Positions 52,934 through 61,097 of a stretch of DNA of 64,000 nucleotides are shown here, one piece after another. The first letter of the stretch is position 1, and each line of letters opens with the position of its first letter. The position numbers and the translations under genes are program-made. Origin of the DNA: Planctomycetota bacterium (GTDB lineage: Bacteria > Planctomycetota > Planctomycetia > Pirellulales > Pirellulaceae); the NCBI GenBank assembly GCA_963204915.1, contig CAUJHS010000109.1, positions 1 through 64,000 on the forward strand. Direction: 5' to 3'. The notes below the pieces were generated by a model. The model saw only the letters and a program-made list of their open reading frames with translations. It was not told where the DNA came from and did no database searches.

Positions 52934-55711
52934 TTACGGCGCCAGAACCGTGGTGTCTTCCTCGACCACCACAGGTTGCGATTGGTTCTCGCTCGTCGCT
53001 TCAACGCGAACCACGGCGCGACCGGCTTGTTGCAGCGCCACTTCGATGCGATACGGCGGCAACGTTTCGCCGGCGCGAATCTCTAGCACGGGCGCCAGAT
53101 TAAGCGTGCGACCATCGGGCGAGACGCGCCGAATGCCCGTGGGCCCCGTCAACCGGACCATGCGCGAGTTTTCGGGCAAGGTAACCACCAGGGTAACATT
53201 GCGATCGGACGTCGTTCGTGCGTTCTGCACAACGATGACATACGTGGTGGTTTGATCCGCCCTTACCGAGTCGGTCAAATCGTCAATGGTCACCTGCAAT
53301 TGACCCGCCGACTCGGAGGGAGTGGCCGCCGCGCCCGGGGTCGGCGGTTGGGGTTGAGGTTGGGGCTTCTGCGCGGGGGCGGGTTGTGCTTGTGGCGCCG
53401 GCGCGGGAGCAACCAGGCGAGTCGTCGCTTCCGCGGCGTGTTGCACCTGCTCGCGCGCCGTGGCTTCCGCACGAAGTAGGGCCTGCGGATCCGCTTGAAC
53501 CGCCTGACAATTGATCTGGAAGCGCCGCGCGGCGCCGGCTTCAATCCGTGCGATCGTCCATACGATTTGTCCGCCGACCTGCTGACGGTTATCCGACTCG
53601 GTAGCCTGCAACGGACGCAAACTGGCGCTCGTGGCAACGGCCAACCGAATCGCGGTGAGCGGCGTCTGGCCCGAGTTAAGCACCTCGACAAAGTAGGCTT
53701 CTGTCTGGCCGACTTGAAGATCGCGCGGTCCCCAGGCCCGCACCGTGACTCCCGGAACGACCTGTGGGGCCGGAGGCTCCGTCGCGATCACGCATCCTTG
53801 GGCCGAGGCCGTTTGCCCGGTCGAGGGGGTCGCCGTCATGGTGTGGCACCAACGCCCTGGTTTGCTAACTCGGAACGTAACGGCGAATTGTTTTTCCTCG
53901 CCCGGCGCGAGATTGCCTAGCGGACGTTCAATGGGACTGGCCGACTGGGCGTGCTCAAAGCCTTCATCAAATTGGTCGCGCACTAGAACGTCCGTCAAGG
54001 GCGTGCTGCCGCTATTCCGAACCGTCACACGATACTGGACCTGTTCGCCAACCTGCGCTTGCTCCGGACCGGTCATCGACAACGCGATGGTTTGCTGCGC
54101 AACGCGCGTTAACACGCAGTGTTCGGCCGAAAGATTGTCCGCCGTCGACTGCACCGTGGCGCAGTGATTGAAGTCTCCAGGGCCGTCGGCTTGGCCAGTC
54201 ACCACGTAGGACTGTGTCGCGCCGGGCGGCAAGGCGCCCAGTCGCCATTCCAGCCTTTGTCCAAATACCGAACCCGACGGATTGCTGCTCAAAATCGAGA
54301 TTCCTGGCGGAGCGTTGTACGTCAACAACACGTCCGACGCAGGCATATCGCCGGAATTGGTTATATCGATCCGATAAGCCAGCGGTGCTCCTACGCCCGC
54401 CACCGAGGGTCCGTTCATCACGATGGATAATCCAGGCGCGCTCCACGTTACGGTGGTAACGCCTTCGCCTACCACCAGGCGGCTCGGTTCGTGCGTCGCC
54501 ATTCCCGGCCGAATGATCTGAACGCGCACTTGCGTGGCGCCGGCGCTATTGGCTTGAGGAAAGATTTGCGCCGTGGCCGCGCCCGTGGCGTCGGTCATCA
54601 CGTCAATACCTTGATCGCCTTGTTGCGTAAAGGCGGCGGGAGCGCCTCCCATAATGTCGTACCGGGCAATCCAACCTTGGGCCGGCTCCGATGCTCCCGT
54701 GCGTGTGATTAACGTCGTCAGCGCATGGGGCTGACCTGCGCGTACGTGCGCGGGCGCCGGCAGCGACCATTGCGCGTTGACCCAGTAAATTTCGGCCGTT
54801 TGCTGGCGTCGGTCCCAACCTTCGGCCTCCGGAGCGACGGCCGTCACGAGGCTCACGCCCTCGGTTGGAGAACTTACGCTCAGCCAAGACTGACCCCGCA
54901 TGAGCCAAACATCATCCGTCGGATCAGCGTTGCCGCGCGTAATCACCTGATCGGCTCGCGCCGTGCGACCAATGGCGTAGTTGTTACTCAGTTTGCGAGA
55001 TGCATCTCGCTTCCAGTGGCATAACAAATAGTCGCCGTCGTTACCGACTTCGACAAAATGCCCGACGCTTTCATTCGAGAGAATCCACTCGACCGGCTGA
55101 CCCGGCGTGAATTGACCGGTGGGGTTTCTCAATCCCGCAAGCAGCACCACATGTCCGCCCACCGGGGCAATGATTCGCGAGGGGGTTAACACTAAAGAAT
55201 CTTGACCAACCAGCGCCACGGGCGCCACCGGAACCGCGGGCGCGGCGGGAACTGCCACTTGCGGCAACACGGCAACCGGCGGGCAAACCAGCGCTGGCGG
55301 GCAGACCCCCACGGGGAGCGCGCCCGCGGGAACGCCAATGACCGGCGCCGCGGGAGCCGCCGCCACGGCATCACACGGTGGAAGCGGAGCCGGCGTCGTC
55401 CATGCAGGCTGAGGAAAGAAACCCGACCCCGGTGTAACCGTGGGGGCAGCCACGACGGGTGCTGTGACCACAGGAGGCGCCGCTACGACTGGCGCGGTGA
55501 CCACCGGCGGAGCCGTTACGATCGGCGGAGCCGTCGTCACGGGCGCCGTTCCGGCGAAAGGCGATACGATGGTGGTGCTTTGTCCCGGAACAAAAATCGC
55601 TTGTCCCGTTGGGTCGATTTTAGGCACCCGGAACTGCGCGCAGCCGCTCAGCAGGTTCGCCATCATGGCGATTCCTGTTAACCAGAGCGCGGGCTTGCGC
55701 GATCGCTCCAT
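52934..55711 (-). CDS. Large DUF11-repeat lipoprotein
   Basis: 925 residues. The signal ends in a lipobox (LLSGC, Cys24), so it is lipid-anchored. Residues about 56-93 are a low-complexity Ala/Pro/Val/Thr repeat (TAPPVVTAPVVAAP units). After a broad beta-rich region follow four immunoglobulin-like DUF11 units (about 450-540, 560-650, 690-780 and 840-925), each with the pattern VG-x-x-x-x-Y-R-I-x-x-x-NSG, e.g. VGAPLAYRIDITNSGDMPAS and VGEQVQYRVTVRNSGSTPLT. A Pro/Gln/Ala linker separates the third and fourth. DUF11 proteins are surface or cell-envelope adhesion and architecture components. A GGAG ribosome site lies 7-10 bases before the ATG. No enzyme domain was found. Confidence 0.85.
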   Translation of the reverse strand: MERSRKPALWLTGIAMMANLLSGCAQFRVPKIDPTGQAIFVPGQSTTIVSPFAGTAPVTTAPPIVTAPPVVTAPVVAAPPVVTAPVVAAPTVTPGSGFFPQPAWTTPAPLPPCDAVAAAPAAPVIGVPAGALPVGVCPPALVCPPVAVLPQVAVPAAPAVPVAPVALVGQDSLVLTPSRIIAPVGGHVVLLAGLRNPTGQFTPGQPVEWILSNESVGHFVEVGNDGDYLLCHWKRDASRKLSNNYAIGRTARADQVITRGNADPTDDVWLMRGQSWLSVSSPTEGVSLVTAVAPEAEGWDRRQQTAEIYWVNAQWSLPAPAHVRAGQPHALTTLITRTGASEPAQGWIARYDIMGGAPAAFTQQGDQGIDVMTDATGAATAQIFPQANSAGATQVRVQIIRPGMATHEPSRLVVGEGVTTVTWSAPGLSIVMNGPSVAGVGAPLAYRIDITNSGDMPASDVLLTYNAPPGISILSSNPSGSVFGQRLEWRLGALPPGATQSYVVTGQADGPGDFNHCATVQSTADNLSAEHCVLTRVAQQTIALSMTGPEQAQVGEQVQYRVTVRNSGSTPLTDVLVRDQFDEGFEHAQSASPIERPLGNLAPGEEKQFAVTFRVSKPGRWCHTMTATPSTGQTASAQGCVIATEPPAPQVVPGVTVRAWGPRDLQVGQTEAYFVEVLNSGQTPLTAIRLAVATSASLRPLQATESDNRQQVGGQIVWTIARIEAGAARRFQINCQAVQADPQALLRAEATAREQVQHAAEATTRLVAPAPAPQAQPAPAQKPQPQPQPPTPGAAATPSESAGQLQVTIDDLTDSVRADQTTTYVIVVQNARTTSDRNVTLVVTLPENSRMVRLTGPTGIRRVSPDGRTLNLAPVLEIRAGETLPPYRIEVALQQAGRAVVRVEATSENQSQPVVVEEDTTVLAP
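55433..55546 (-). repeat. Coding tandem repeat, Ala/Pro/Val/Thr
   Basis: The segment encodes TAPPVVTAPVVAAP-like units in the DUF11 lipoprotein. The DNA is a run of related 15-30 base units, which can expand or contract by slippage. Probably a flexible stalk between the lipid anchor and the folded domains. Confidence 0.75.
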
Positions 55712-56051
55712 CGCAACTCCATCTCGCCAAAACGTACCCAACAAGGGATACCAACGCATGTTGGTTTTTAGTCCACGCCAAACGTAGCATGCGATTTGGC
55801 GACATGCGGCAATTTTTCAACGTACGGTGTTGAGAAAAAACAACGAACCCTTGCCGCGTAAACCGCCTGCGCCAATTATGCCGGCCGCGCCGAAGCAAAG
55901 GCCGTCCGGTAAACCTTCGCAAGAAAACAGTCGCACGCAAGGCGGAATAAGCACCGCGCACGCCTCTTCGGCAAACGCTTGCACCTTCCCAAACAGGACC
56001 TTGCTTGTTACATTAAAACGCTCGAAGAACAACATTTTGCCCACCCGCGAT
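55712..56051. other. Intergenic region upstream of the DUF11 lipoprotein and the tRNA
   Basis: 340 bases between the minus-strand lipoprotein and tRNA-Arg. It should hold promoters for both. The plus-strand open frames crossing it run through the tRNA and are not genes. No other structured element was recognised. Confidence 0.4.
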
Positions 56052-56125
<74 letters not shown>

Positions 56126-56217
56126 CTCAAAACTGGAGCGTGTTGGCACGGCGGCAGTTAGCAGCGATTTGACCATTGGCCTGATCAGCCAAAGGTCACG
56201 CTTAACTAGGTGGGGCA

Positions 56218-57003
56218 ATGCGGCGAACCAAGCGGGAATCGCAACTTGTTTTCGCCTCGATAGCTGGAGCAGGCGTTCTGTTGTTACTGGTTGTGGGGAC
56301 TCTGTTACGTTTCAACTCTGGCTCGGGGATGCAAAGTTCCGAACGCGCCAGTCATCCCACGGACGAGTTGGCGTTGAATGGACTGGGAATGTTGGAGATC
56401 GGCGATTCGTTCACCGATCCCCACGAAAAGCAAATCTGGTACATCGCGGCCAACATGGCCAATCGAGGATACCGATTCAACGATGATAGCGCGTTGGAAA
56501 TGACGGCGGCTGACCTCAATGGTGCGACGTTCGGCTATAGCACCGTCCATCCACCAACTTCAAACCCGTTAAACATCGAGTGGAAGTTACGCCGTTTTTC
56601 AGGTGGTCCGAGTCTACTGACCGCGGTTAAGCGAGGCGGGAACTTCGATCGCAAGATGGTCACGGAGTTTCAGCAGGAATGGAAGCTAGCCGCGATCAAA
56701 CCTGTTTCATTAACGCGAGACGAACACGCCGCCGCGAACCAACTGATTGAAACGGCCTGGAAGGTTTACGTCGAAGATTCAAAACCAGGTACGTCCCCAT
56801 CCACTTTGAACGAAGCAATCACGGTTAAGCAGCGAAATTGGGTCGACGAAGAGGGAGCGCGTTGGTACGACCTACGGCTGGCCCAACGTTCTGGCAGCTA
56901 CGACTTCGAAGTTTGGGTGAGCGACAACCATATTGGGCTTGATGACGGACCATCATGCGTGTTCGGACTTTCGTTCAGTTATCTGGGCGTTGACGCCGAA
57001 TGA
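56218..57003 (+). CDS. Hypothetical membrane-anchored protein
   Basis: 261 residues, family not recognised. An N-terminal anchor (RRTKRESQ followed by LVFASIAGAGVLLLLVVGTLL, about 10-30) indicates a single-pass protein with the bulk outside the cytoplasm. The exported part has a mixed alpha/beta look (ELALNGLGMLEIGDSFTDPH, NMANRGYRFNDDSALEMTAA, WYDLRLAQRSGSYDFEVWVS) without repeated or catalytic motifs. Only about 90 bases separate it from the tRNA-Arg gene. No ribosome site is obvious at the chosen ATG. Its composition is slightly less GC-rich than its neighbours. Confidence 0.6.
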   Translation: MRRTKRESQLVFASIAGAGVLLLLVVGTLLRFNSGSGMQSSERASHPTDELALNGLGMLEIGDSFTDPHEKQIWYIAANMANRGYRFNDDSALEMTAADLNGATFGYSTVHPPTSNPLNIEWKLRRFSGGPSLLTAVKRGGNFDRKMVTEFQQEWKLAAIKPVSLTRDEHAAANQLIETAWKVYVEDSKPGTSPSTLNEAITVKQRNWVDEEGARWYDLRLAQRSGSYDFEVWVSDNHIGLDDGPSCVFGLSFSYLGVDAE

Positions 57004-57113
57004 TAGGAACCCGCACCGGGACCGACGGAATGAGCAGACGGGGAGGCCGCGCAAAAGCGCCGTCGCAAAGCGAGCATCCGAGATGAATTCGATGCCCAGA
57101 ACGGCAGGTTTGC

Positions 57114-58013
57114 GTGCAGTGGCTTAACTATCATCATCTGCTTTACTTTTGGGTTGTCGCGCGTGAGGGCAGCATCGCACGCGCCTGTGAAAAGCTGCAT
57201 CTCGCGCAACCGACCATCAGTGCGCAACTTTCACGACTGGAACGGTCGCTCGGAGAAAAGCTGTTCCGCCGCGAGGGGCGTAATTTGGTTCTGACCGACG
57301 CAGGACAACTGGTTTATTCCTACGCAGAGGAAATCTTTGCGCTGGGGCAGGAACTGACCGGGTCTCTCAAAGGCATGGCGCGGAATCGTCCGTTGCCGTT
57401 TCATGTGGGGGTTGCGGAAGTCCTACCCAAGTTGATTGCGTACCGGCTTTTGCAGGCCGCACTCCGCATACCCCAGCGAGTTCACATGGTGTGCCGTGAA
57501 GAACGCCCGGAGCAGCTTCTGGGTGATTTGGCGGTCCACCGGCTCGATGTGGTGTTAAGCGACGCGCCGGCGAACCCTTCGTCGCACGTGCGGGTGTTCA
57601 ATCATCTCTTGGGCCAATGCGGCGTTACCTTTTTCGCCGCTCCTGCATTGGCGCGGGAACGAAAGAAGGGATTTCCCAACTCGCTCGATGGAGCGCCATT
57701 TCTCATGCCCACGGCGCACGCCGCGTTGCGTCGTAATTTGGAACTATGGTTTGAGTCAAAAGAGATTCAGCCGGTCATTTGCGCCGAGTTCGAAGATAGC
57801 GCTCTTCTGAAGATTTTTGGCAAAGCAGGAGAGGGTATCTTCGCAGCTCCTTCGGTTGTTGCAGCCGAAATTGAGCAACAATACGGAGTCGAGGCGCTGG
57901 GTAGCTCTGAGGAGTTAATCGAACGGTTTTACGCCATTTCTGTGGATCGCAAGTTGCGGCATCCGGCCGTTATTGCGATTTCCGAAGCAGCGCGCCATTC
58001 GATTTTCGCCTGA
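57114..58013 (+). CDS. LysR family transcriptional regulator, NhaR-like
   Basis: 299 residues, GTG start. The winged helix-turn-helix covers about 3-62 (LNYHHLLYFWVVAREGSIAR, LHLAQPTISAQLSRLERSLG); the YHHLLYFW wording and the following RARNRPLPFHVGV-like segment (ARNRPLPFHVGVAEVLPKL) match the NhaR branch of LysR regulators. The ligand-binding domain occupies about 90-295. NhaR controls sodium/proton antiporter and related genes in enterobacteria; no antiporter is adjacent here. It is convergent with the TolC-like gene, with only 8 bases between. Confidence 0.93.
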   Translation: MQWLNYHHLLYFWVVAREGSIARACEKLHLAQPTISAQLSRLERSLGEKLFRREGRNLVLTDAGQLVYSYAEEIFALGQELTGSLKGMARNRPLPFHVGVAEVLPKLIAYRLLQAALRIPQRVHMVCREERPEQLLGDLAVHRLDVVLSDAPANPSSHVRVFNHLLGQCGVTFFAAPALARERKKGFPNSLDGAPFLMPTAHAALRRNLELWFESKEIQPVICAEFEDSALLKIFGKAGEGIFAAPSVVAAEIEQQYGVEALGSSEELIERFYAISVDRKLRHPAVIAISEAARHSIFA

Positions 58014-58021
58014 CGGAAGCG

Positions 58022-59704
58022 CTACCGTTGCGTTTGCGGAGGTAGCGCCAAAGCAGCGCGATAGTCGGCCAAAGCGTAAAAGAAGTCGGCCTGCGCGGCG
58101 ATGAGCGTTAACTGGGCGTCCGCAACCGCTTGTTCGTAAAGGTTCAACATCATCACGTCGATGTCGCCCGCGTCAAACGCCGCCATACCCAGGGTTCGCG
58201 ATTGTTGGGCAAGTTCGAGAAACGTTCGGGCTCGTTCGGCCCGCTGTGACGCCGTGACTAAGGCTGAGTACGCATCCTGCACTTCGCTCACGATTTTGTT
58301 TTCGTAGTAAACGCGTTTCGCAGCGATTTGTGCGATCTTCGCCTCGGCGGCTCGAATCTTCCCTTGGGCCTCACGGCGCTGAAGCGGCACTTCGCCGTAC
58401 AACCCCGCTTCAAGCTCAAGCGGCGTTTTGTCCCCCTTCGAACTCGTTTTTCCGCCAACGTCTTTGGAGCTTTCGAGTCGGGCTTCGACCTTCGGCAAGA
58501 GTAGGTTGCGCGATTGCGCCAGCTCGACCGCCGTTTGTTCTCGGAGAAAGTCCAATTCACGCAATTCAGGCCGCGAGGCTAACGCCGCCATGATATCACG
58601 ATCAACAAATTGTTGATCTGGCGCAAACTCGGTGGGAAACTCACGAGGTAAGCGTGACGACGGCGGGATAATTGGTTCGCCGGTTGGCGTCCGCAAAAAC
58701 AACGAGAGTTTGATTGCCGCAGCTTGTAACTTGCGTTCGGCTTCGATTAACTTCGTTTCGCGCGTGGCGATGAGTTGCTGATTGGTGATGCTGGCGATTT
58801 GCTCTAAGTCGCCCGCTTGAATACGAGTTGCGATTTGCTCGACGCGGTCTTCGCCTAAGCGTAGTAAATCACGCTGCAGTTCGACAACTTGCCCTGAGGC
58901 GACCCAGGTCCAATAAGTTTGCGAGGCGATTCGAACGAAATCCAGATTCTGCGTTTGCACGCGTGGCGCAACTCCATCGCGCGCCAGAGCGCTTTGTTGT
59001 ACCGCCGCCCGACGTTTATCAATCACACGATCCTGCAAAAGCGGCGCGGCCAACCCCACCTTGAATTCGCCGCCTTCGTCGGTTTCTCGTTCTCCGTACC
59101 AGACGGGAAAGTCGCCATCGCCAATGCGATAACCACCGTAGGCGTACCCGCCGCGCCATAAGGGTTGTGACAGCGACAAACCATTTCGGTAGTTCTCGTA
59201 GAAGCCGAGCGGCTGTGCGATGCCATACGCTTGCACGGTAAGATCAAAATCGCCCCAAGCTGCAAGGTTTTTTCCGGCCGCGATGTCATAGTCTCGCCAG
59301 GCAGCGGCCAGCAGCGGGTAGCTTTGTTGCACCGACTGCAACACTTCCGATAGTGTCAGCGGCGGCGGGAGAGGTTGCGCAGGTGGGGTCGGAAGCTCCT
59401 CCGCTTCCGCTGCAGGAGGCGTCAATTCGGGCAAATCCTCGGAGAACCCAACTAGCCGCACATCCGGACGAGCACTCGTTACCAATGGCAGTGCTACAGC
59501 TCGAACGTCGGGCAAGCGTTGCATTGCGGCTAACGACAACGGCGATGCCACCGCGAAGTCAGAAGGCGACATCGGCGCCTTCGCGACCACCGGCGTCGGC
59601 GTCGGCGTCCGATCGATTAAAGGTATTGGTTTTCGCGCCGAGCAACCCACGATGACGTGGAATGCGCCGGCGACGCAAACAATACCTAGGACTGTGCGAT
59701 TCAT
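58022..59704 (-). CDS. TolC-family outer-membrane efflux lipoprotein
   Basis: 560 residues. A lipobox VIVGC (Cys21) precedes a Pro/Thr-rich linker (about 25-120). The outer-membrane factor fold then shows its internal duplication: SLSQPLWRGGYAYGG in the first half and a long helical second half (YYENKIVSEVQDAYSALVTA, RARTFLELAQQSRTLGMAAF). Such trimers form the outer channel of tripartite exporters. Its start overlaps the end of the membrane fusion protein gene by 4 bases (ATGA), so the pair is translationally coupled. It is the last gene of the operon ABC - fusion protein - outer-membrane factor, read on the minus strand. Confidence 0.88.
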   Translation of the reverse strand: MNRTVLGIVCVAGAFHVIVGCSARKPIPLIDRTPTPTPVVAKAPMSPSDFAVASPLSLAAMQRLPDVRAVALPLVTSARPDVRLVGFSEDLPELTPPAAEAEELPTPPAQPLPPPLTLSEVLQSVQQSYPLLAAAWRDYDIAAGKNLAAWGDFDLTVQAYGIAQPLGFYENYRNGLSLSQPLWRGGYAYGGYRIGDGDFPVWYGERETDEGGEFKVGLAAPLLQDRVIDKRRAAVQQSALARDGVAPRVQTQNLDFVRIASQTYWTWVASGQVVELQRDLLRLGEDRVEQIATRIQAGDLEQIASITNQQLIATRETKLIEAERKLQAAAIKLSLFLRTPTGEPIIPPSSRLPREFPTEFAPDQQFVDRDIMAALASRPELRELDFLREQTAVELAQSRNLLLPKVEARLESSKDVGGKTSSKGDKTPLELEAGLYGEVPLQRREAQGKIRAAEAKIAQIAAKRVYYENKIVSEVQDAYSALVTASQRAERARTFLELAQQSRTLGMAAFDAGDIDVMMLNLYEQAVADAQLTLIAAQADFFYALADYRAALALPPQTQR

Positions 59705-61077
59705 TTCGGAAGCTTTACCTTCGACTTGTCATCCTTGCCGCCGGACGATTTGTCCGTCGAGTCTGGCTCATCTTCCGCCACCACGGGTGGGAAACCATTG
59801 ATCTGCCGCCAAATTTCGTATCCCAAGGTGACCTGTTGCAGCATGACCCAACCATTCGCGCGCACGCCCTGGCGCAAAAACCGCTCCGCGGGCCATGCAT
59901 CTCTCGAGGCCGGCTTGATCAGGATGCGAAATTTCCCTTGTCCATTATCGGAAGCGTCTATTGACGTAACTTCTCCTCCGAAGGTTCCTACCGCGACAGA
60001 CGGCCAACCCGCGAACTGAATCGCGGGCCATCCCTCAAATTGTAAGCGGACATGATCGCCTGGCCGCACGAGCGGTGCATCGTTGCCTGACAGCCAAAGT
60101 TCGACCGCAGGTTCGCCGGCATCGGGCACCAACGTAAACAGGGGATCGCCTTCTTTCACCGCTTGTCCTCGTTCGTAAACGGGCATGCGAAAGATCGTGC
60201 CGTCCCGCGGCGCTTGAATAACCAAACGAGCAAGCTCGGAAAGTTTGATCTCGACGTCGCGCATTTCTTTTTGGTTGGTCGCTTGTTGGCCCAGTGCATC
60301 TTGCTCCATCGCACGGGCATAGTCGACTTTGGTCTGCGCTTCGCGACGTTTTTGTTCGAGTTCCTGTTCCTTTGCCTTAACCTCCTTTTCGGCGGCCACC
60401 ACTTCACGTCGGGCTGACTCGAGTTCCGCCTTGGCGACATCCCAGTCTTTTTTATTTTTTTCGACCTCGAGTTCCGACTTAATGCCTTTCTCCGACAACC
60501 CGCGCTGACGTTCATAATTCAAGCGTGCTTGCCATTCTTTAGCCTCATAGCCGGGAACCGCCTCTTGCTTTGCCAGGCGTTTCGCTTCGGCGGCGTCAAG
60601 TAACTCTTGCGCGGCTTGAACGGCGAAATCGCGCGCCGCGGCAAAGTCCACAACGTTTTGTGCGTAAACCTCGGCTTTTATCCGGGCGGTTTCCTGTTTG
60701 ATCTTGACATCATTCAGTTGCGCTCGCAGCTGTTCGGCCAGGTCCGCGGCCTGAGGTCGAATTTCAAGGATGACCTGGCCCTGTTCGACGCGCGAACCTT
60801 CTACCACGCCTTCGGCGACTTCCGCCACCACTCCTTTAACAGGAGATGTAATCGTTTGTTGCCGCTCCTGCGGCACGTACGCCACCACTCGGCCGGTTCC
60901 CCGCGCCGACTGCTGCCAAGGAGCAAACGTCATCGCGACAATGGCTAACAACAAGAGCCCAAGGAGGATCTTGGCCACAAGTTGCGCACGATAGGACGAC
61001 TGCACTAACTTGAGCGCAGGTAGCTGCGAACGCCGCATTGACCAATGCGATGGCAGCCCAACTTGGTGGGTCGTCAT
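59701..61077 (-). CDS. Membrane fusion protein, HlyD type
   Basis: 458 residues. One membrane segment (about 38-55, ILLGLLLLAIVAMTFAPW) is followed by the split lipoyl domain (TGRVVAYVPQERQQTITSPV, PVKGVVAEVAEGVVEGSRVE), then a long coiled coil (about 110-260, with EKNKKDWDVAKAELESARRE and a Lys/Glu heptad run) and a beta-barrel part (RDGTIFRMPVYERGQAVKEG). HlyD-type proteins bridge the inner-membrane transporter and the TolC channel. AAGGA lies 9 bases before the ATG at 61077; a TTG ten codons upstream is less likely. It lies 20 bases after the ABC gene and overlaps the TolC-like gene. Confidence 0.92.
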   Translation of the reverse strand: MTTHQVGLPSHWSMRRSQLPALKLVQSSYRAQLVAKILLGLLLLAIVAMTFAPWQQSARGTGRVVAYVPQERQQTITSPVKGVVAEVAEGVVEGSRVEQGQVILEIRPQAADLAEQLRAQLNDVKIKQETARIKAEVYAQNVVDFAAARDFAVQAAQELLDAAEAKRLAKQEAVPGYEAKEWQARLNYERQRGLSEKGIKSELEVEKNKKDWDVAKAELESARREVVAAEKEVKAKEQELEQKRREAQTKVDYARAMEQDALGQQATNQKEMRDVEIKLSELARLVIQAPRDGTIFRMPVYERGQAVKEGDPLFTLVPDAGEPAVELWLSGNDAPLVRPGDHVRLQFEGWPAIQFAGWPSVAVGTFGGEVTSIDASDNGQGKFRILIKPASRDAWPAERFLRQGVRANGWVMLQQVTLGYEIWRQINGFPPVVAEDEPDSTDKSSGGKDDKSKVKLPK

Positions 61078-61097
61078 ACAACAACGTTCCTTGTGAA

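Noticed and set aside
55433-55546. Short tandem repeats considered as a CRISPR array
   Set aside because: Repeats are in frame, encode Pro/Ala/Val/Thr units and have no unique spacers.
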